Shown: positions 25,034-32,557 of the stretch, piece after piece
Layout: each line of letters begins with the position of its first letter
How positions within the stretch are numbered: position 1 is the stretch's first letter
Assembly (NCBI RefSeq): GCF_023698535.1
Contig: NZ_JALJCL010000001.1
Coordinates: 310,001 to 374,000, forward strand
Source of the DNA: Halorientalis regularis
GTDB taxonomy: Archaea > Halobacteriota > Halobacteria > Halobacteriales > Haloarculaceae
Direction: 5' to 3'
Length of the DNA stretch: 64,000 bases
Translations under genes and position numbers: made by a program
Notes under the pieces: model-generated
The model's input: the letters and a program-made list of their open reading frames with translations, nothing else
Databases searched by the model: none
What the model was told of the DNA's origin: nothing

Positions 25034-25777
25034 ATGGAAGTCGAACTACTCGAAGCCACAGACGATCCTGAACGTCTCATCTGCAAAGGTGCGCGCAACG
25101 ACTACATGGAAGCCTACGTCGGAGATCTCTCGTTCGAGGAAATTATGGACACGGTTGAGGGCGAGACGACTGCGGACAAGATGGAAACCCTCATCGGCCA
25201 CCTGCTCGACCACGGCCACTTCGGCCCGTTCGAGCATCCACAGGCCACCTTCGCAGTGAAGGGGATCAGTCGCTCCTGTATGGCCCAGATCACCCGACAC
25301 CGGCACGTGTCTTTCGACGTTCGATCCATGCGCTACGTCTCGTTCGACGACGTGGACCCCGACGACGTGCGCGCGGGGGAGATGGTCGTCACTCCGCCGT
25401 CGGCGACCGATCCCGACTGGGTCGGGCGCAACCAGCAGAGCGGCGCGGTGGGCGAGGAGACGGCAGAGAAGCGCGAGGAAGTCTTCCAGGAGGCCGTCGC
25501 CGACGCCGTCGAGTCCTATCAGGAACTGCTCGACCTGGGGATGCCGCCCGAGGACGCCCGGTTCGTCCTGCCCATCGGGACCGAGGTCAACATGGTCATG
25601 TCGATGAACGTCCGGATGCTCATGCACGTGGCGGACATGCGAGCGGCGGCGGATGCCCAGTGGGAAATTCGGGAACTGACCGAGCGCGTCCTCGACCTGG
25701 CCTCGGAGTGGTGTCCGATCACCTTCGAGTACTACGAGGAGCACATGAAAAACCGGAAGAATCGGCTGGCACCCTGA
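25034..25777 (+). CDS. thyX: FAD-dependent thymidylate synthase ThyX
   Basis: 247 residues from ATG 25034. The ThyX motif RHRx7S is at residues 88-98 (RHRHVSFDVRS), and MRYVSFDD and PIGTEVNMVMSMNVRMLMHVADMR complete the fold. It makes dTMP from dUMP with methylene-THF-type folate and reduced FAD. The length is normal with no intein. Its upstream neighbour is the homing-endonuclease gene, one base away, so expression probably depends on that gene's promoter. Confidence 0.96.
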   Translation: MEVELLEATDDPERLICKGARNDYMEAYVGDLSFEEIMDTVEGETTADKMETLIGHLLDHGHFGPFEHPQATFAVKGISRSCMAQITRHRHVSFDVRSMRYVSFDDVDPDDVRAGEMVVTPPSATDPDWVGRNQQSGAVGEETAEKREEVFQEAVADAVESYQELLDLGMPPEDARFVLPIGTEVNMVMSMNVRMLMHVADMRAAADAQWEIRELTERVLDLASEWCPITFEYYEEHMKNRKNRLAP

Positions 25778-25870
25778 GTACGAACGGCGACCACTCGCAG
25801 CCGGCTAATCACCGGACACCGGCGGGTCACCCGACCTGTCGACACCGGCGAAGTTGGGTCAGACACAGTG

Positions 25871-25880
25871 TTTTTATAGA
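25871..25880 (+). promoter_or_regulatory. TATA box of the membrane wHTH gene
   Basis: TTTTTATAGA centred 30 bases before ATG 25906. Confidence 0.55.
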
Positions 25881-25905
25881 GTCCGGGGGTTCTTTCTCTC
25901 ACTAG

Positions 25906-27117
25906 ATGTCTCGTCCGCTCTCGCTCGCTCTCGTCTGTCTCCTGCTTGCCGGGGGAGTCCTCGGACAGGGCGTGGTCGCTGCTACTCCAGGGGGCAGTGG
26001 GGCCGCCCCTGTCGACGGCGCTGGGACACAGCCCGACAGCGGGCAGTCCCTCGCGACACCACAGCAGTTCGAGTCGACGCGGTTCGTCGTCACGGTGTAC
26101 GCGAACGGCTCCGCACGGTGGACGTTCAAGCACTTCACCGGCGGCCCCCTGAACGACAGCGAACGCGCACAGTTCCGCGAGTACGCCGAGCGGTTCCGCA
26201 CGGCGGAGACCGACCTCTGGACGAACTTCCAGAATAGCGCACAGGGGCTGACCGCCGCCGGCAGTGACGCGACCGGCCGGAACATGACCGCCACGAAGTT
26301 CACCCGGACGGCCGGGCTGAACCCACAGGGCAACAGCGGCGTCGTCGAGATGTCGTTCCTGTGGACGAACTTCGCGCAGGTGGCCGGCGACAGCGTGACC
26401 GTCGGCGACGTGTTCCAGGGCGAGTTCTACGTCGGGGAGAGTCAGCAACTCGTCTTCCGGGCCGGTCCCGACCTCTCTTTGCTGACGGACCGGACCGCCC
26501 CCGAACCGGACAGCACGACCGGTGGTGGGACGCCCTCACTCAGCTGGGCCGGCCCGCAGTCGTTCGCCGACGACAACCCACAAGTCGTGTTCACGACCGG
26601 CGATCCCAGCGCACTCGGTAACGGCGGCGGTGTGGCAACGACCACGGCCAACCCCGATCAGGTCTCGAACGACGGCGGCGGACTCCTCCCCATGGTCCTC
26701 GTCGGCGTGCTGGTCGTCGCCGTCGGTGCCGGCGCGGGCATCGCCTGGCGGACGGGGATGTTCGGGTCGACGGCGACCGAGAGCGACGACGCGGACGGCC
26801 CGGCCGCCGGTGCCACGGCGGAGACCGAACCGGAGCAACAGACCGCGGCCGAACCGGAGGAGGAGCCACCGATCCCCGACGAGGAGGTGCTGACCGACGA
26901 GGATCGGGTGCTCTCGCTGCTCGAGGACAACGGTGGACGGATGAAACAGGCCAACATCGTCGACGAGACCGGGTGGTCGAAGTCGAAGGTCAGTATGCTC
27001 CTCTCGGACATGGAAGACGACGAGCACATCAGCAAGTTGCGGGTCGGCCGCGAGAACATTATCAGCCTCAAAGGCCACGAACCGGACGCCGCCGGGTCGC
27101 CGTTCGACGACGAGTGA
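25906..27117 (+). CDS. membrane-anchored winged-helix regulator
   Basis: 403 residues. Signal peptide at 1-27, then an extracellular domain to about 255 (FVVTVYANGSARWTFKHF ... PDLSLLTDRTAPEP). One membrane helix (GLLPMVLVGVLVVAVGAGAGIAWR, about 257-280), an acidic linker, and a C-terminal MarR-like winged helix (DRVLSLLEDNGGRMKQANIVDETGWSKSKVSMLLSDME). The topology suggests transmembrane control of transcription. This architecture is common in haloarchaea (DUF7345/DUF7343 as I recall); targets are unknown. Confidence 0.82.
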   Translation: MSRPLSLALVCLLLAGGVLGQGVVAATPGGSGAAPVDGAGTQPDSGQSLATPQQFESTRFVVTVYANGSARWTFKHFTGGPLNDSERAQFREYAERFRTAETDLWTNFQNSAQGLTAAGSDATGRNMTATKFTRTAGLNPQGNSGVVEMSFLWTNFAQVAGDSVTVGDVFQGEFYVGESQQLVFRAGPDLSLLTDRTAPEPDSTTGGGTPSLSWAGPQSFADDNPQVVFTTGDPSALGNGGGVATTTANPDQVSNDGGGLLPMVLVGVLVVAVGAGAGIAWRTGMFGSTATESDDADGPAAGATAETEPEQQTAAEPEEEPPIPDEEVLTDEDRVLSLLEDNGGRMKQANIVDETGWSKSKVSMLLSDMEDDEHISKLRVGRENIISLKGHEPDAAGSPFDDE

Positions 27118-27153
27118 TCGGAGCCGGCGGCAAGCCCCCGCGGGGCACGCGCG

Positions 27154-27794
27154 CTACCCGAACTCGTACTCGCCGTCGTCGGCGGCGTCGTACTGCACGC
27201 GCAGTTCTAGCTCCGGGAGCGTGATCTGGTTGATCACGAGGTACGTCGCGTGGATCTCGGGGTCGGTGAGTTCGATGCCGGGGTTCTCACCGCCGACGAG
27301 GTCCACCGTCTTCCCTTCGACCGGTTCAGGTGGGGCCGTGATCTGGAACGTCTCGGCCGGGTCGCGGAGTCGGTTCCCTGGATTGCCAGCCCGTTGAACG
27401 TTGTTTCGCTCGCGTTCAGTCCCGGCGACTGGATGCGTGTCTGGTCGGTCTCGGCGGTCCCGTCGGACTCGACCAGGATCCGGACGGTGCCGTCGAGGGT
27501 GTCGACGGACACGTCACCGAGGTCGATGGTCTTGACGAGTCGCAGTCCCTCGATGCGGTTGGCCTGGAGTTCGATGATCGCCTGCGGGGCGTTGGATCCC
27601 TGATCGCGTTCGACCACGTCCGGATAGAGGACCAGGTCGTCGCCCTCGATGCTGTCGGCCTCGACGGTGAACCCACCGATGCCGGCGGCTGGGACGGCCA
27701 GTCCCGTCCCGGTACTCAAAGAGAGCAGGCCGACGACCGCGACCACGCCCAGCGAGACACCCGCACTCTTTGCCAGTAGTGATTTGTCGTGCAT
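27154..27794 (-). pseudogene. secreted DUF6230-like protein gene, frameshifted
   Basis: Starts at ATG 27794 (MHDKSLLAKSAGVSLGVVAVV signal peptide). Residues 28-130 are a beta-rich domain (GFTVEADSIEGDDLVLYPDVV). Near 27360-27372 the frame breaks: it enters an Arg-rich run ending at 27234, while another frame picks up with DPAETFQITAPPEPVEGKTVDLVG and continues (IHATYLVINQITLPELELRVQYD) to a stop at 27154. A single indel explains this. It may be real inactivation or a sequencing error. The DUF6230 link is by general resemblance. Confidence 0.7.
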
Positions 27795-28302
27795 ACTGTT
27801 CCCTTTCGTGGTTGCCTCGTCGGCCACGCGGCGTCACAGACTCCACTGCCCCGCCGAGAGTCGCGCCGCTCGACGGTGCCGGTTCCGCCCCCGGGAGTCG
27901 CCGACCCCCCTACTGGCCGATCCTCACTCGGCCGTCCCACGCCACAACCACCTGTATCTCTACGTGCGTGTCCAGTGTGAGAATTTTCGCGGGAAACCAG
28001 CCGACCAGTCGGCACTTAGCGACGAACTAGGTCCCGACACGGGCCGGAGGCATCCACCCCGTTACCGGCAATTGTCCCGTTCGCTTCGGTTGTCCGTTCG
28101 ATCATGACTACGATCCGGTGTAGCCGGCAGGGATTTGGCATGCGAACCTGCCCATCGAACGGCGCTGTACCGCGAAGTTCCGGGAGCGACGGGCGGTTGG
28201 TACGCCAGCCCACGGTGGTCCGAAAACGGAACTGTTAAACACAACTCGCGGTTACCGTGGAGTAGACGCGCCGAGGGCGTGCGGGACGCCCGAAGCCGGT
28301 GC
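27795..28302. other. 508-bp region with no gene seen
   Basis: No credible protein frame. It must contain the tRNA-Glu promoter; AACTGTTAAACAC (about 28232-28244) is the best AT-rich box. A hairpin GGGCGT/ACGCCC (28275-28280/28286-28291, 5-nt loop) sits 11 bases before the tRNA. Confidence 0.5.
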
Positions 28303-28377
28303 GCTCCGATGGTGTAGTCCGGCCAATCATATTGCCCTCTCACGGCAATGACCAGGGTTCGAATCCCTGTCGGAGCA
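28303..28377 (+). tRNA. tRNA-Glu (CTC)
   Basis: Acceptor stem GCTCCGA (28303-28309) pairs with TCGGAGC (28370-28376), with discriminator A at 28377. Anticodon stem TTGCC/GGCAA encloses loop CTCTCAC, giving anticodon CTC; T-arm CAGGG-TTCGAAT-CCCTG. The CCA end is not encoded (A is followed by TTTT), as usual in haloarchaea, and there is no intron. It decodes GAG. Its 3' end is repeated three times downstream. Confidence 0.96.
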
Positions 28378-28614
28378 TTTTGCTGCGAACCAACCGTGAG
28401 CAGCAACTGCGACTCATCAGCGGTTTGAGCCCAGGAAGTCGCAGCGCGAACGAAGTGAGCGACCGTCTTCCTTCGGTTCAAATCCCTGTCGGAGCATTTT
28501 GCTGCGAACCAACCGTGAGCAGCAACTGCGACTCATCAGCGGTTTGAGCCCAGGAAGTCGCAGCGCGAACGAAGTGAGCGACCGTCTTCCTTCGGTTCAA
28601 ATCCCTGTCGGAGC
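28377..28614 (+). repeat. two perfect 119-bp tandem repeats ending in a tRNA-Glu 3' tail
   Basis: Units 28377-28495 and 28496-28614 are identical. Each ends in a copy of the last 22 bases of the tRNA with one change (TTCGAAT to TTCAAAT). The spacer portion contains GCTGCGAACC and GCGAACGAAGTGAGCGACC and encodes nothing recognisable. The tandem duplication must postdate the substitution, because both units share it. Confidence 0.9.
28475..28496 (+). repeat. tRNA-Glu 3'-end copy 1 (candidate att relic)
   Basis: 22-base copy of tRNA positions 28356-28377 with one G-to-A change in the T loop. T-arm and acceptor 3' half are the usual crossover target of tyrosine integrases at tRNA genes; no integrase gene is in the window. 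Confidence 0.7.
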
Positions 28615-28615
28615 A
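28594..28615 (+). repeat. tRNA-Glu 3'-end copy 2 (candidate att relic)
   Basis: Identical to copy 1, exactly 119 bases further on. Confidence 0.7.
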
Positions 28616-28715
28616 CTTCTGCGACGAACGAAGGTAAGGAGCGAGTGCTCCAGAAAGGGATTTGAGGTAGAGAAAACGCAACCCGTGAGTGAAACGAACG
28701 GGTCCGTTTTCGCGT

Positions 28716-28735
28716 GGTTCGAATCCCTGTCGGAG
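28716..28735 (+). repeat. tRNA-Glu 3'-end copy 3 (candidate att relic)
   Basis: 20 bases identical to the tRNA itself (TTCGAAT, without the G-to-A change), preceded by a different ~100-bp spacer (28616-28715). It therefore arose from the tRNA separately from copies 1 and 2. Confidence 0.7.
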
Positions 28736-28750
28736 TAGTACAGAAGTACA

Positions 28751-28885
28751 AGGCGAAAGCCCACGGCTTACTGGTTCTGAGTGTCGTGCACCGGGTGCAC
28801 GGAAATCTCGAGTTCTCAGAGGGCGCTCGTCAAAAGCGGTATCTGCCGAATCAGCAACTACTGTTCAGGGGTGGGAAGAGGTCAA
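28751..28885 (+). repeat. dispersed MITE-like element, copy 2
   Basis: About 135 bp, inverted relative to copy 1 at 3887-4072. Its right end (28851-28875) matches the left end of copy 1 at 24 of 25 positions, and both have CTTACTGGTTC, a GTGCACC palindrome (15 bp and perfect here) and CGTCAAAA. It lacks the ~50 bp holding the second inverted repeat. The shared sequence extends through TTGAC, which is the stop codon of the hydrolase gene at 28882. Confidence 0.6.
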
Positions 28886-29631
28886 GATTCGTCGAGGACG
28901 ACGGGGACGCCGGCCTCGGCCACGTCGGCGGCGAAGGTCCGTGCGTCGGCTTCGAGATTCGAGAACGTGTTGTAGTGGATCGGCAGGACGAGCGTGGGCT
29001 CGATCTCCGCGGCGAGGGCTGCGGCCTCGTGCTGGTCCATCGTCCGGCCACTCCCACCGATCGGCGGGCACAACAGCATGACCTCCAGGGTCCGATGTCC
29101 AGGGAGCACGTCGGTGTCGCCCGGCCAGAAGACGCTCCGCCCGTCGAGTTCTACCAGGAAGCCACAGCCGAAACCCTCTGGGTGATACGGAGTCCCGTCC
29201 GGGTGGATGTGAGGGCCTTCAGGTCGGTTGTACGCCGGCGTCGTCCAGATGTCCGCCCCAGTCACCGAGAGGGTATCTTTCATCCCGACCTCCCTGATCT
29301 CGTAGGGGAGGTCGTGGATCGCTCGGAGGTCGTGATCGACATCCAGCCCCGCGATACTCTCGAACGCGACCACGGTTGCATCCTCGGTGGCGACGCGCTC
29401 GATCCCGTCCGGATCGTAGTGATGGACATGCGAGACACAGACGACATCGCCGTCCTGTTTCCGATAGTCCTGACTCGGGGGGTGACCGATGCCATCGGCG
29501 TGGGGTTCCCACTGACCGCTGAGGACGCCGTGTCGACCCGGGTCCACGTAGACGACCGTCTCGCCGTCGGTCATCCTGAGTGTGGCGTATCCGAGCCAGT
29601 CGACCGTGAGGCCCGCGAGTCGAACCGTCAT
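28882..29631 (-). CDS. metallo-beta-lactamase-fold metal-dependent hydrolase (COG2220 type)
   Basis: 249 residues from ATG 29631 with a TATA box 29 bases upstream. The metal motif is SHVHHYDPDG, a HxHHYD variant of the usual HxHxDH. FWPGDTDVLPGH and PIHYNTFSN supply further ligands. It resembles the UPF0173/UlaG-like branch; the substrate is unknown. Its TGA stop lies in the terminal bases of the dispersed element, so the last residues may have been altered by insertion. Confidence 0.85.
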   Translation of the reverse strand: MTVRLAGLTVDWLGYATLRMTDGETVVYVDPGRHGVLSGQWEPHADGIGHPPSQDYRKQDGDVVCVSHVHHYDPDGIERVATEDATVVAFESIAGLDVDHDLRAIHDLPYEIREVGMKDTLSVTGADIWTTPAYNRPEGPHIHPDGTPYHPEGFGCGFLVELDGRSVFWPGDTDVLPGHRTLEVMLLCPPIGGSGRTMDQHEAAALAAEIEPTLVLPIHYNTFSNLEADARTFAADVAEAGVPVVLDES

Positions 29632-29655
29632 CGTGCCACAGTACGACAGCGGGGG

Positions 29656-29663
29656 CATAAAAC
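29656..29663 (-). promoter_or_regulatory. TATA box of the COG2220-type hydrolase
   Basis: GTTTTATG on the minus strand, 29 bases before ATG 29631. Confidence 0.5.
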
Positions 29664-29784
29664 ACGCCGATCGAGGAGACACAGCGAAGACCCCGTCCCG
29701 TTCGGGCCACCGGACCTGCAGGCCTTCGCGAACGCGTTTCCCTGCAGTGAGTCGGAGCCATGCGCAGAGCGGTCGTCTGGCTCC

Positions 29785-30162
29785 TCACACTGGGTCTAGC
29801 TTCGGGACCTCGTCGGCGAGTCGGTCACGTAGCGCCGCAGCTTCGTCCTCGTCGTAGTCGGTGTGGTACTCCTTGGTGATCCCTTCGGACGTGAGCTGGG
29901 AGTGTCTATCTGGCGTCACGTCGTGGTTCGCCAGACAGTTTTTCGCGCATTCGAGGGGGCAGCCGTCGATGGCGACGACAGGGCGGTCGCTTTTCGCGGT
30001 TTCGACGAGCGGAGCCACGTCGCCGCCGACGCCGGCGATACAGGACATCTCGGCGAGGCGTTCCCTGTCGAGCCGGACGGCGAGGTCGTTGTCCAGCTGT
30101 GCGGCGCTGGAACACCCGGAACAGGCGTCCGCCAGCGGCAGGTCGTCGTAGTCGTCGGACAT
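29785..30162 (-). CDS. DGC-domain putative zinc-binding protein
   Basis: 125 residues from ATG 30162; the extra upstream codons of the frame lack support. ACSGCSSAAQL near residue 13, MSCIAGVGGD, and DGCPLECAKNCL near 78 are the cysteine clusters of the DGC family, named for the Asp-Gly-Cys triplet. The family probably binds zinc or an Fe-S cofactor; function unknown. It follows the J-ferredoxin gene on the same strand by 72 bases, so redox cofactor handling is a plausible shared theme. Confidence 0.88.
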   Translation of the reverse strand: MSDDYDDLPLADACSGCSSAAQLDNDLAVRLDRERLAEMSCIAGVGGDVAPLVETAKSDRPVVAIDGCPLECAKNCLANHDVTPDRHSQLTSEGITKEYHTDYDEDEAAALRDRLADEVPKLDPV

Positions 30163-30234
30163 GATCGACGCTCCGTTAGACAGGGCGATAAGCGGTGTCC
30201 CGAACAGGTCGGGGTCGGGCGGCGACGGGACCAC

Positions 30235-30906
30235 TCAATCGGTCGTCGACGCGCCCTCGAAGCGACTGGCCGGCAAGAGGAGTTCGTTGACGCCGGGGAG
30301 GTACTTGACGTTGAAGACGATCTTCGCCTCGTCGGAGACGGGTGAACTGATACAGGAGAGGCGGATGCCGCGGTCGAGCATCTCCTGTGGGAGGATGTGG
30401 CTGGTCGGGGTCGGCATCTCACCCTCGACGACGGCGACGGCGCAGTTCGTGCAGGCACCGCCCCGACAGGCGAAGGGCCAGGCGTGGCCGTCGTCTTCGG
30501 CGGCTTCGAGCAGCGACTGGTTGTCCTCGACCCGCAACTCGCCGTAGTCGTCGTCGTCGAGGGGCGCACCGGCGGCCTTCTCGAAGAGATCCTCGTCGGT
30601 GAGTTCCCAGCCGTGGTCGCCGAGGACTTCGTAGTTGAGGTACTCGACGCGGGTCCCCTCCGGTTCGCGTGTCCTGTCGTCGGCGCTCGAATCCGACTGG
30701 CCGGGCTGTCGAGGACTGGGCTCGGACTGCTCGTCGGGCTCCCATCCGTTCTCGATCTTCTCGTAGGCTTCCTTGACGCGCTGGAACTCGCGCGCGGACC
30801 CGCCGCGGTCGGGGTGGGCTTCCTTCACCCGCCGACGGTACGCGTCGCGGATCGCCGCGTCGTCGGCGTCAGGATCGATCCCGAGAACGTCGAATGGGGA
30901 GTCCAC
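30235..30906 (-). CDS. J-domain/2Fe-2S ferredoxin fusion protein
   Basis: 223 residues from GTG 30906, which has a TATA box 25 bases upstream. Residues 1-50 are a J domain with intact HPD (KEAHPDRGGS); an acidic linker follows. From about 88 (RVEYLNYEVLGDHGWELTDED) the protein is a halophilic plant-type ferredoxin with its acidic insert, and cluster ligands in ACRGGACTNC plus LSCIS. It should carry one 2Fe-2S cluster and recruit an Hsp70 (DnaK). No transmembrane segment. Confidence 0.9.
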   Translation of the reverse strand: MDSPFDVLGIDPDADDAAIRDAYRRRVKEAHPDRGGSAREFQRVKEAYEKIENGWEPDEQSEPSPRQPGQSDSSADDRTREPEGTRVEYLNYEVLGDHGWELTDEDLFEKAAGAPLDDDDYGELRVEDNQSLLEAAEDDGHAWPFACRGGACTNCAVAVVEGEMPTPTSHILPQEMLDRGIRLSCISSPVSDEAKIVFNVKYLPGVNELLLPASRFEGASTTD

Positions 30907-30926
30907 GCCTTCCCTACGGCTCTGTC

Positions 30927-30934
30927 GTATAAAT
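30927..30934 (-). promoter_or_regulatory. TATA box of the J-ferredoxin gene
   Basis: ATTTATAC on the minus strand, about 25 bases before GTG 30906; decides the GTG start against the longer frame. Confidence 0.55.
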
Positions 30935-31061
30935 CCCCTCCTTCCGCAACAAGTTATTCCGGGTGAGGAACGTGGACACGACACATGGAGCGAGGGTTGC
31001 CGAGCCTCGGGACGGACCGGAATCCACAACGAATAGGTGAAACGACGCCGGTCGAACGCAT

Positions 31062-31373
31062 ATGAGCGAGTCCGAAGACAGCGAGTTCGCGTCGGAACTG
31101 GAAACGGCGCTGATCGAGGAGTTCGACGCCGACGAGGAGACGGCTGCGGCCGCGGCGGAGAAGGCCGCGGCCTTCCGCGAGGAGTACCGCGAGGACCTCA
31201 CGGTCGCGGAGGTGACCGACCGACTGGCCGACGGCAGCTACGACTCCTTCGAGCACCGGTTCGATTACACGGTGGGCAACCTCGCCGCCGCCGTCGAGGA
31301 CTGCACCGACTCGCGAGAGTTCCGGCTCGCCGGGTTCGGCGACCTCGCGGCCGACCCCGAGCAGGGGGCCTGA
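31062..31373 (+). CDS. uncharacterised acidic helical protein
   Basis: 103 residues, very Glu/Asp/Ala rich. It has a conserved-looking core VAEVTDRLADGSYDSFEHRFDYTVGNLAAAVEDC and one Cys. It is divergent from the J-ferredoxin gene with about 155 bases between starts. No family recognised. Confidence 0.65.
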   Translation: MSESEDSEFASELETALIEEFDADEETAAAAAEKAAAFREEYREDLTVAEVTDRLADGSYDSFEHRFDYTVGNLAAAVEDCTDSREFRLAGFGDLAADPEQGA

Positions 31374-31400
31374 CCGACTGGAGCGACAGCGTGTGGCCGC

Positions 31401-32384
31401 TCAGAGCGGCCAGCGACCGTCGTCGCGGTCGTGGAACCGCTCCCGGGTGTCGTCGGGGAGCGTGTAGGTTCCGTCGTCGTCTTTCTCGATGGCACCCGCG
31501 CGGGTCAGGTGGTCGAGGTGGGCAGACGCCTCGCCGGGCCCGTGGAGGACGTGGATGTTCTCCAGGTCGCCGAACAGTTCGTCGCTGACTTTCCAGGCGC
31601 TCGCGGGACCGAGGTCGTCGAGCGCTCGGAGGACCCGATACGCGCGTTCCTCGTGGTGGTGAACGATTTCCTCGGCGCGAGCCGTGGGGTCGTCGATGGG
31701 GTCGCGGTGGCCGGGCCAGGCGCGGTCGAAATCCGCGTCGGCGATTCTGCCGAGCGCGTCGAGGTATCGTTCGAGCGGGCGGTCGACGCGCACGTCCGCA
31801 CCGCCGACGTTGGGCGTGTAGACGGGGAGGACGGCGTCGCCGGTGAACACCTCGTTGCGGTCGGTCATGACGAAGGAACTGAGGCCGGCGGTGTGGCCGG
31901 GGGTGTGCATCACTTCGAGCGTGGTCTCGCCCACGTCGAAGCGGTCGCCGTCGGCGAAGGTTTCGACCTCGCTCCCGGCCGCGTGGTGGTCGACGCCGGT
32001 CTGCATGACAGTCAACAGCGCCTCCTGTCGGTTCTCGGGCATCCCCCACTCGTCGAAGGCGCGGCGCTGCTGATCGCGGAAGTCGTCCCAGGCCTCGTCG
32101 TCGCCCTCGATCAGGGGCGCGTCCTCGGGGTGGGCGTGGACGGTGGCACCGCCAGCGTCCTGGATTTCGGCGGCGAGGCCGGCGTGGTCGGCGTGGTAGT
32201 GCGTGAGAAAGATGTCGTCCACGTCGGCGAACGAGACGCCGTACTCGGCCAGGCTGTCGGCGAGTTGCTCGCGGGTCCCCTCGGTCGCGATGCCGGTGTC
32301 GATCAGCGTCGTCCGGTCGCCAGTGAACAGATAGGTGTCGTTCTCGCCCTCGAAGTACGTGTTTCCGAGTGTGATCCGTTCCAT
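31401..32384 (-). CDS. metallo-beta-lactamase-fold hydrolase with C-terminal winged helix
   Basis: 327 residues. Motif THYHADHAG near residue 62, HTPGHTAG, FTGDAVLP and WPGHRDPI provide the full dinuclear metal site. The last ~75 residues (REEIVHHHEERAYRVLRALDDLG ...) form the helical/winged extension of the LACTB2/GloB2 branch. TATA box 30 bases before ATG 32384. In the acyl-CoA gene region, thioester hydrolysis is a plausible role, but this is inference. Confidence 0.88.
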   Translation of the reverse strand: MERITLGNTYFEGENDTYLFTGDRTTLIDTGIATEGTREQLADSLAEYGVSFADVDDIFLTHYHADHAGLAAEIQDAGGATVHAHPEDAPLIEGDDEAWDDFRDQQRRAFDEWGMPENRQEALLTVMQTGVDHHAAGSEVETFADGDRFDVGETTLEVMHTPGHTAGLSSFVMTDRNEVFTGDAVLPVYTPNVGGADVRVDRPLERYLDALGRIADADFDRAWPGHRDPIDDPTARAEEIVHHHEERAYRVLRALDDLGPASAWKVSDELFGDLENIHVLHGPGEASAHLDHLTRAGAIEKDDDGTYTLPDDTRERFHDRDDGRWPL

Positions 32385-32410
32385 CGAACGCTCGTACAGG
32401 TCGAACCATC

Positions 32411-32420
32411 ATAAAACGGA
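32411..32420 (-). promoter_or_regulatory. TATA box of the MBL hydrolase at 31401
   Basis: CGTTTTAT on the minus strand, 30 bases before ATG 32384. Confidence 0.5.
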
Positions 32421-32525
32421 CGTGCCCGGAAATCCGCTCCGATTCACCATACTGCGCGGTGATAGCCGCTGTTTGGCCTACTTCGTCGGTCGCCGAGGAA
32501 GTTAACGGCGTTTTCTCCGCCCGGA

Positions 32526-32535
32526 ACTTATTTTT
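32526..32535 (+). promoter_or_regulatory. TATA box of the acyl-CoA dehydrogenase operon
   Basis: ACTTATTTTT centred 28 bases before ATG 32558. Confidence 0.55.
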
Positions 32536-32557
32536 CCAATGGTAACGATGGGCCGGT

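Noticed and set aside
25034-25777. Intein inside ThyX
   Set aside because: The protein is 247 residues, normal length, with all motifs continuous; the endonuclease-like gene is separate.
28377-28614. Possible CRISPR array
   Set aside because: Two long identical 119-bp units carrying a tRNA tail; no short repeat-unique spacer pattern and no cas genes.
28475-28735. Additional tRNA genes
   Set aside because: Only the T-arm and acceptor 3' half are present; no D-arm, anticodon arm or 5' acceptor strand.
28714-29799. 361-residue plus-strand frame over the dispersed element and the MBL hydrolase
   Set aside because: Antisense to a conserved hydrolase; its N-terminal part only translates the repeat element.
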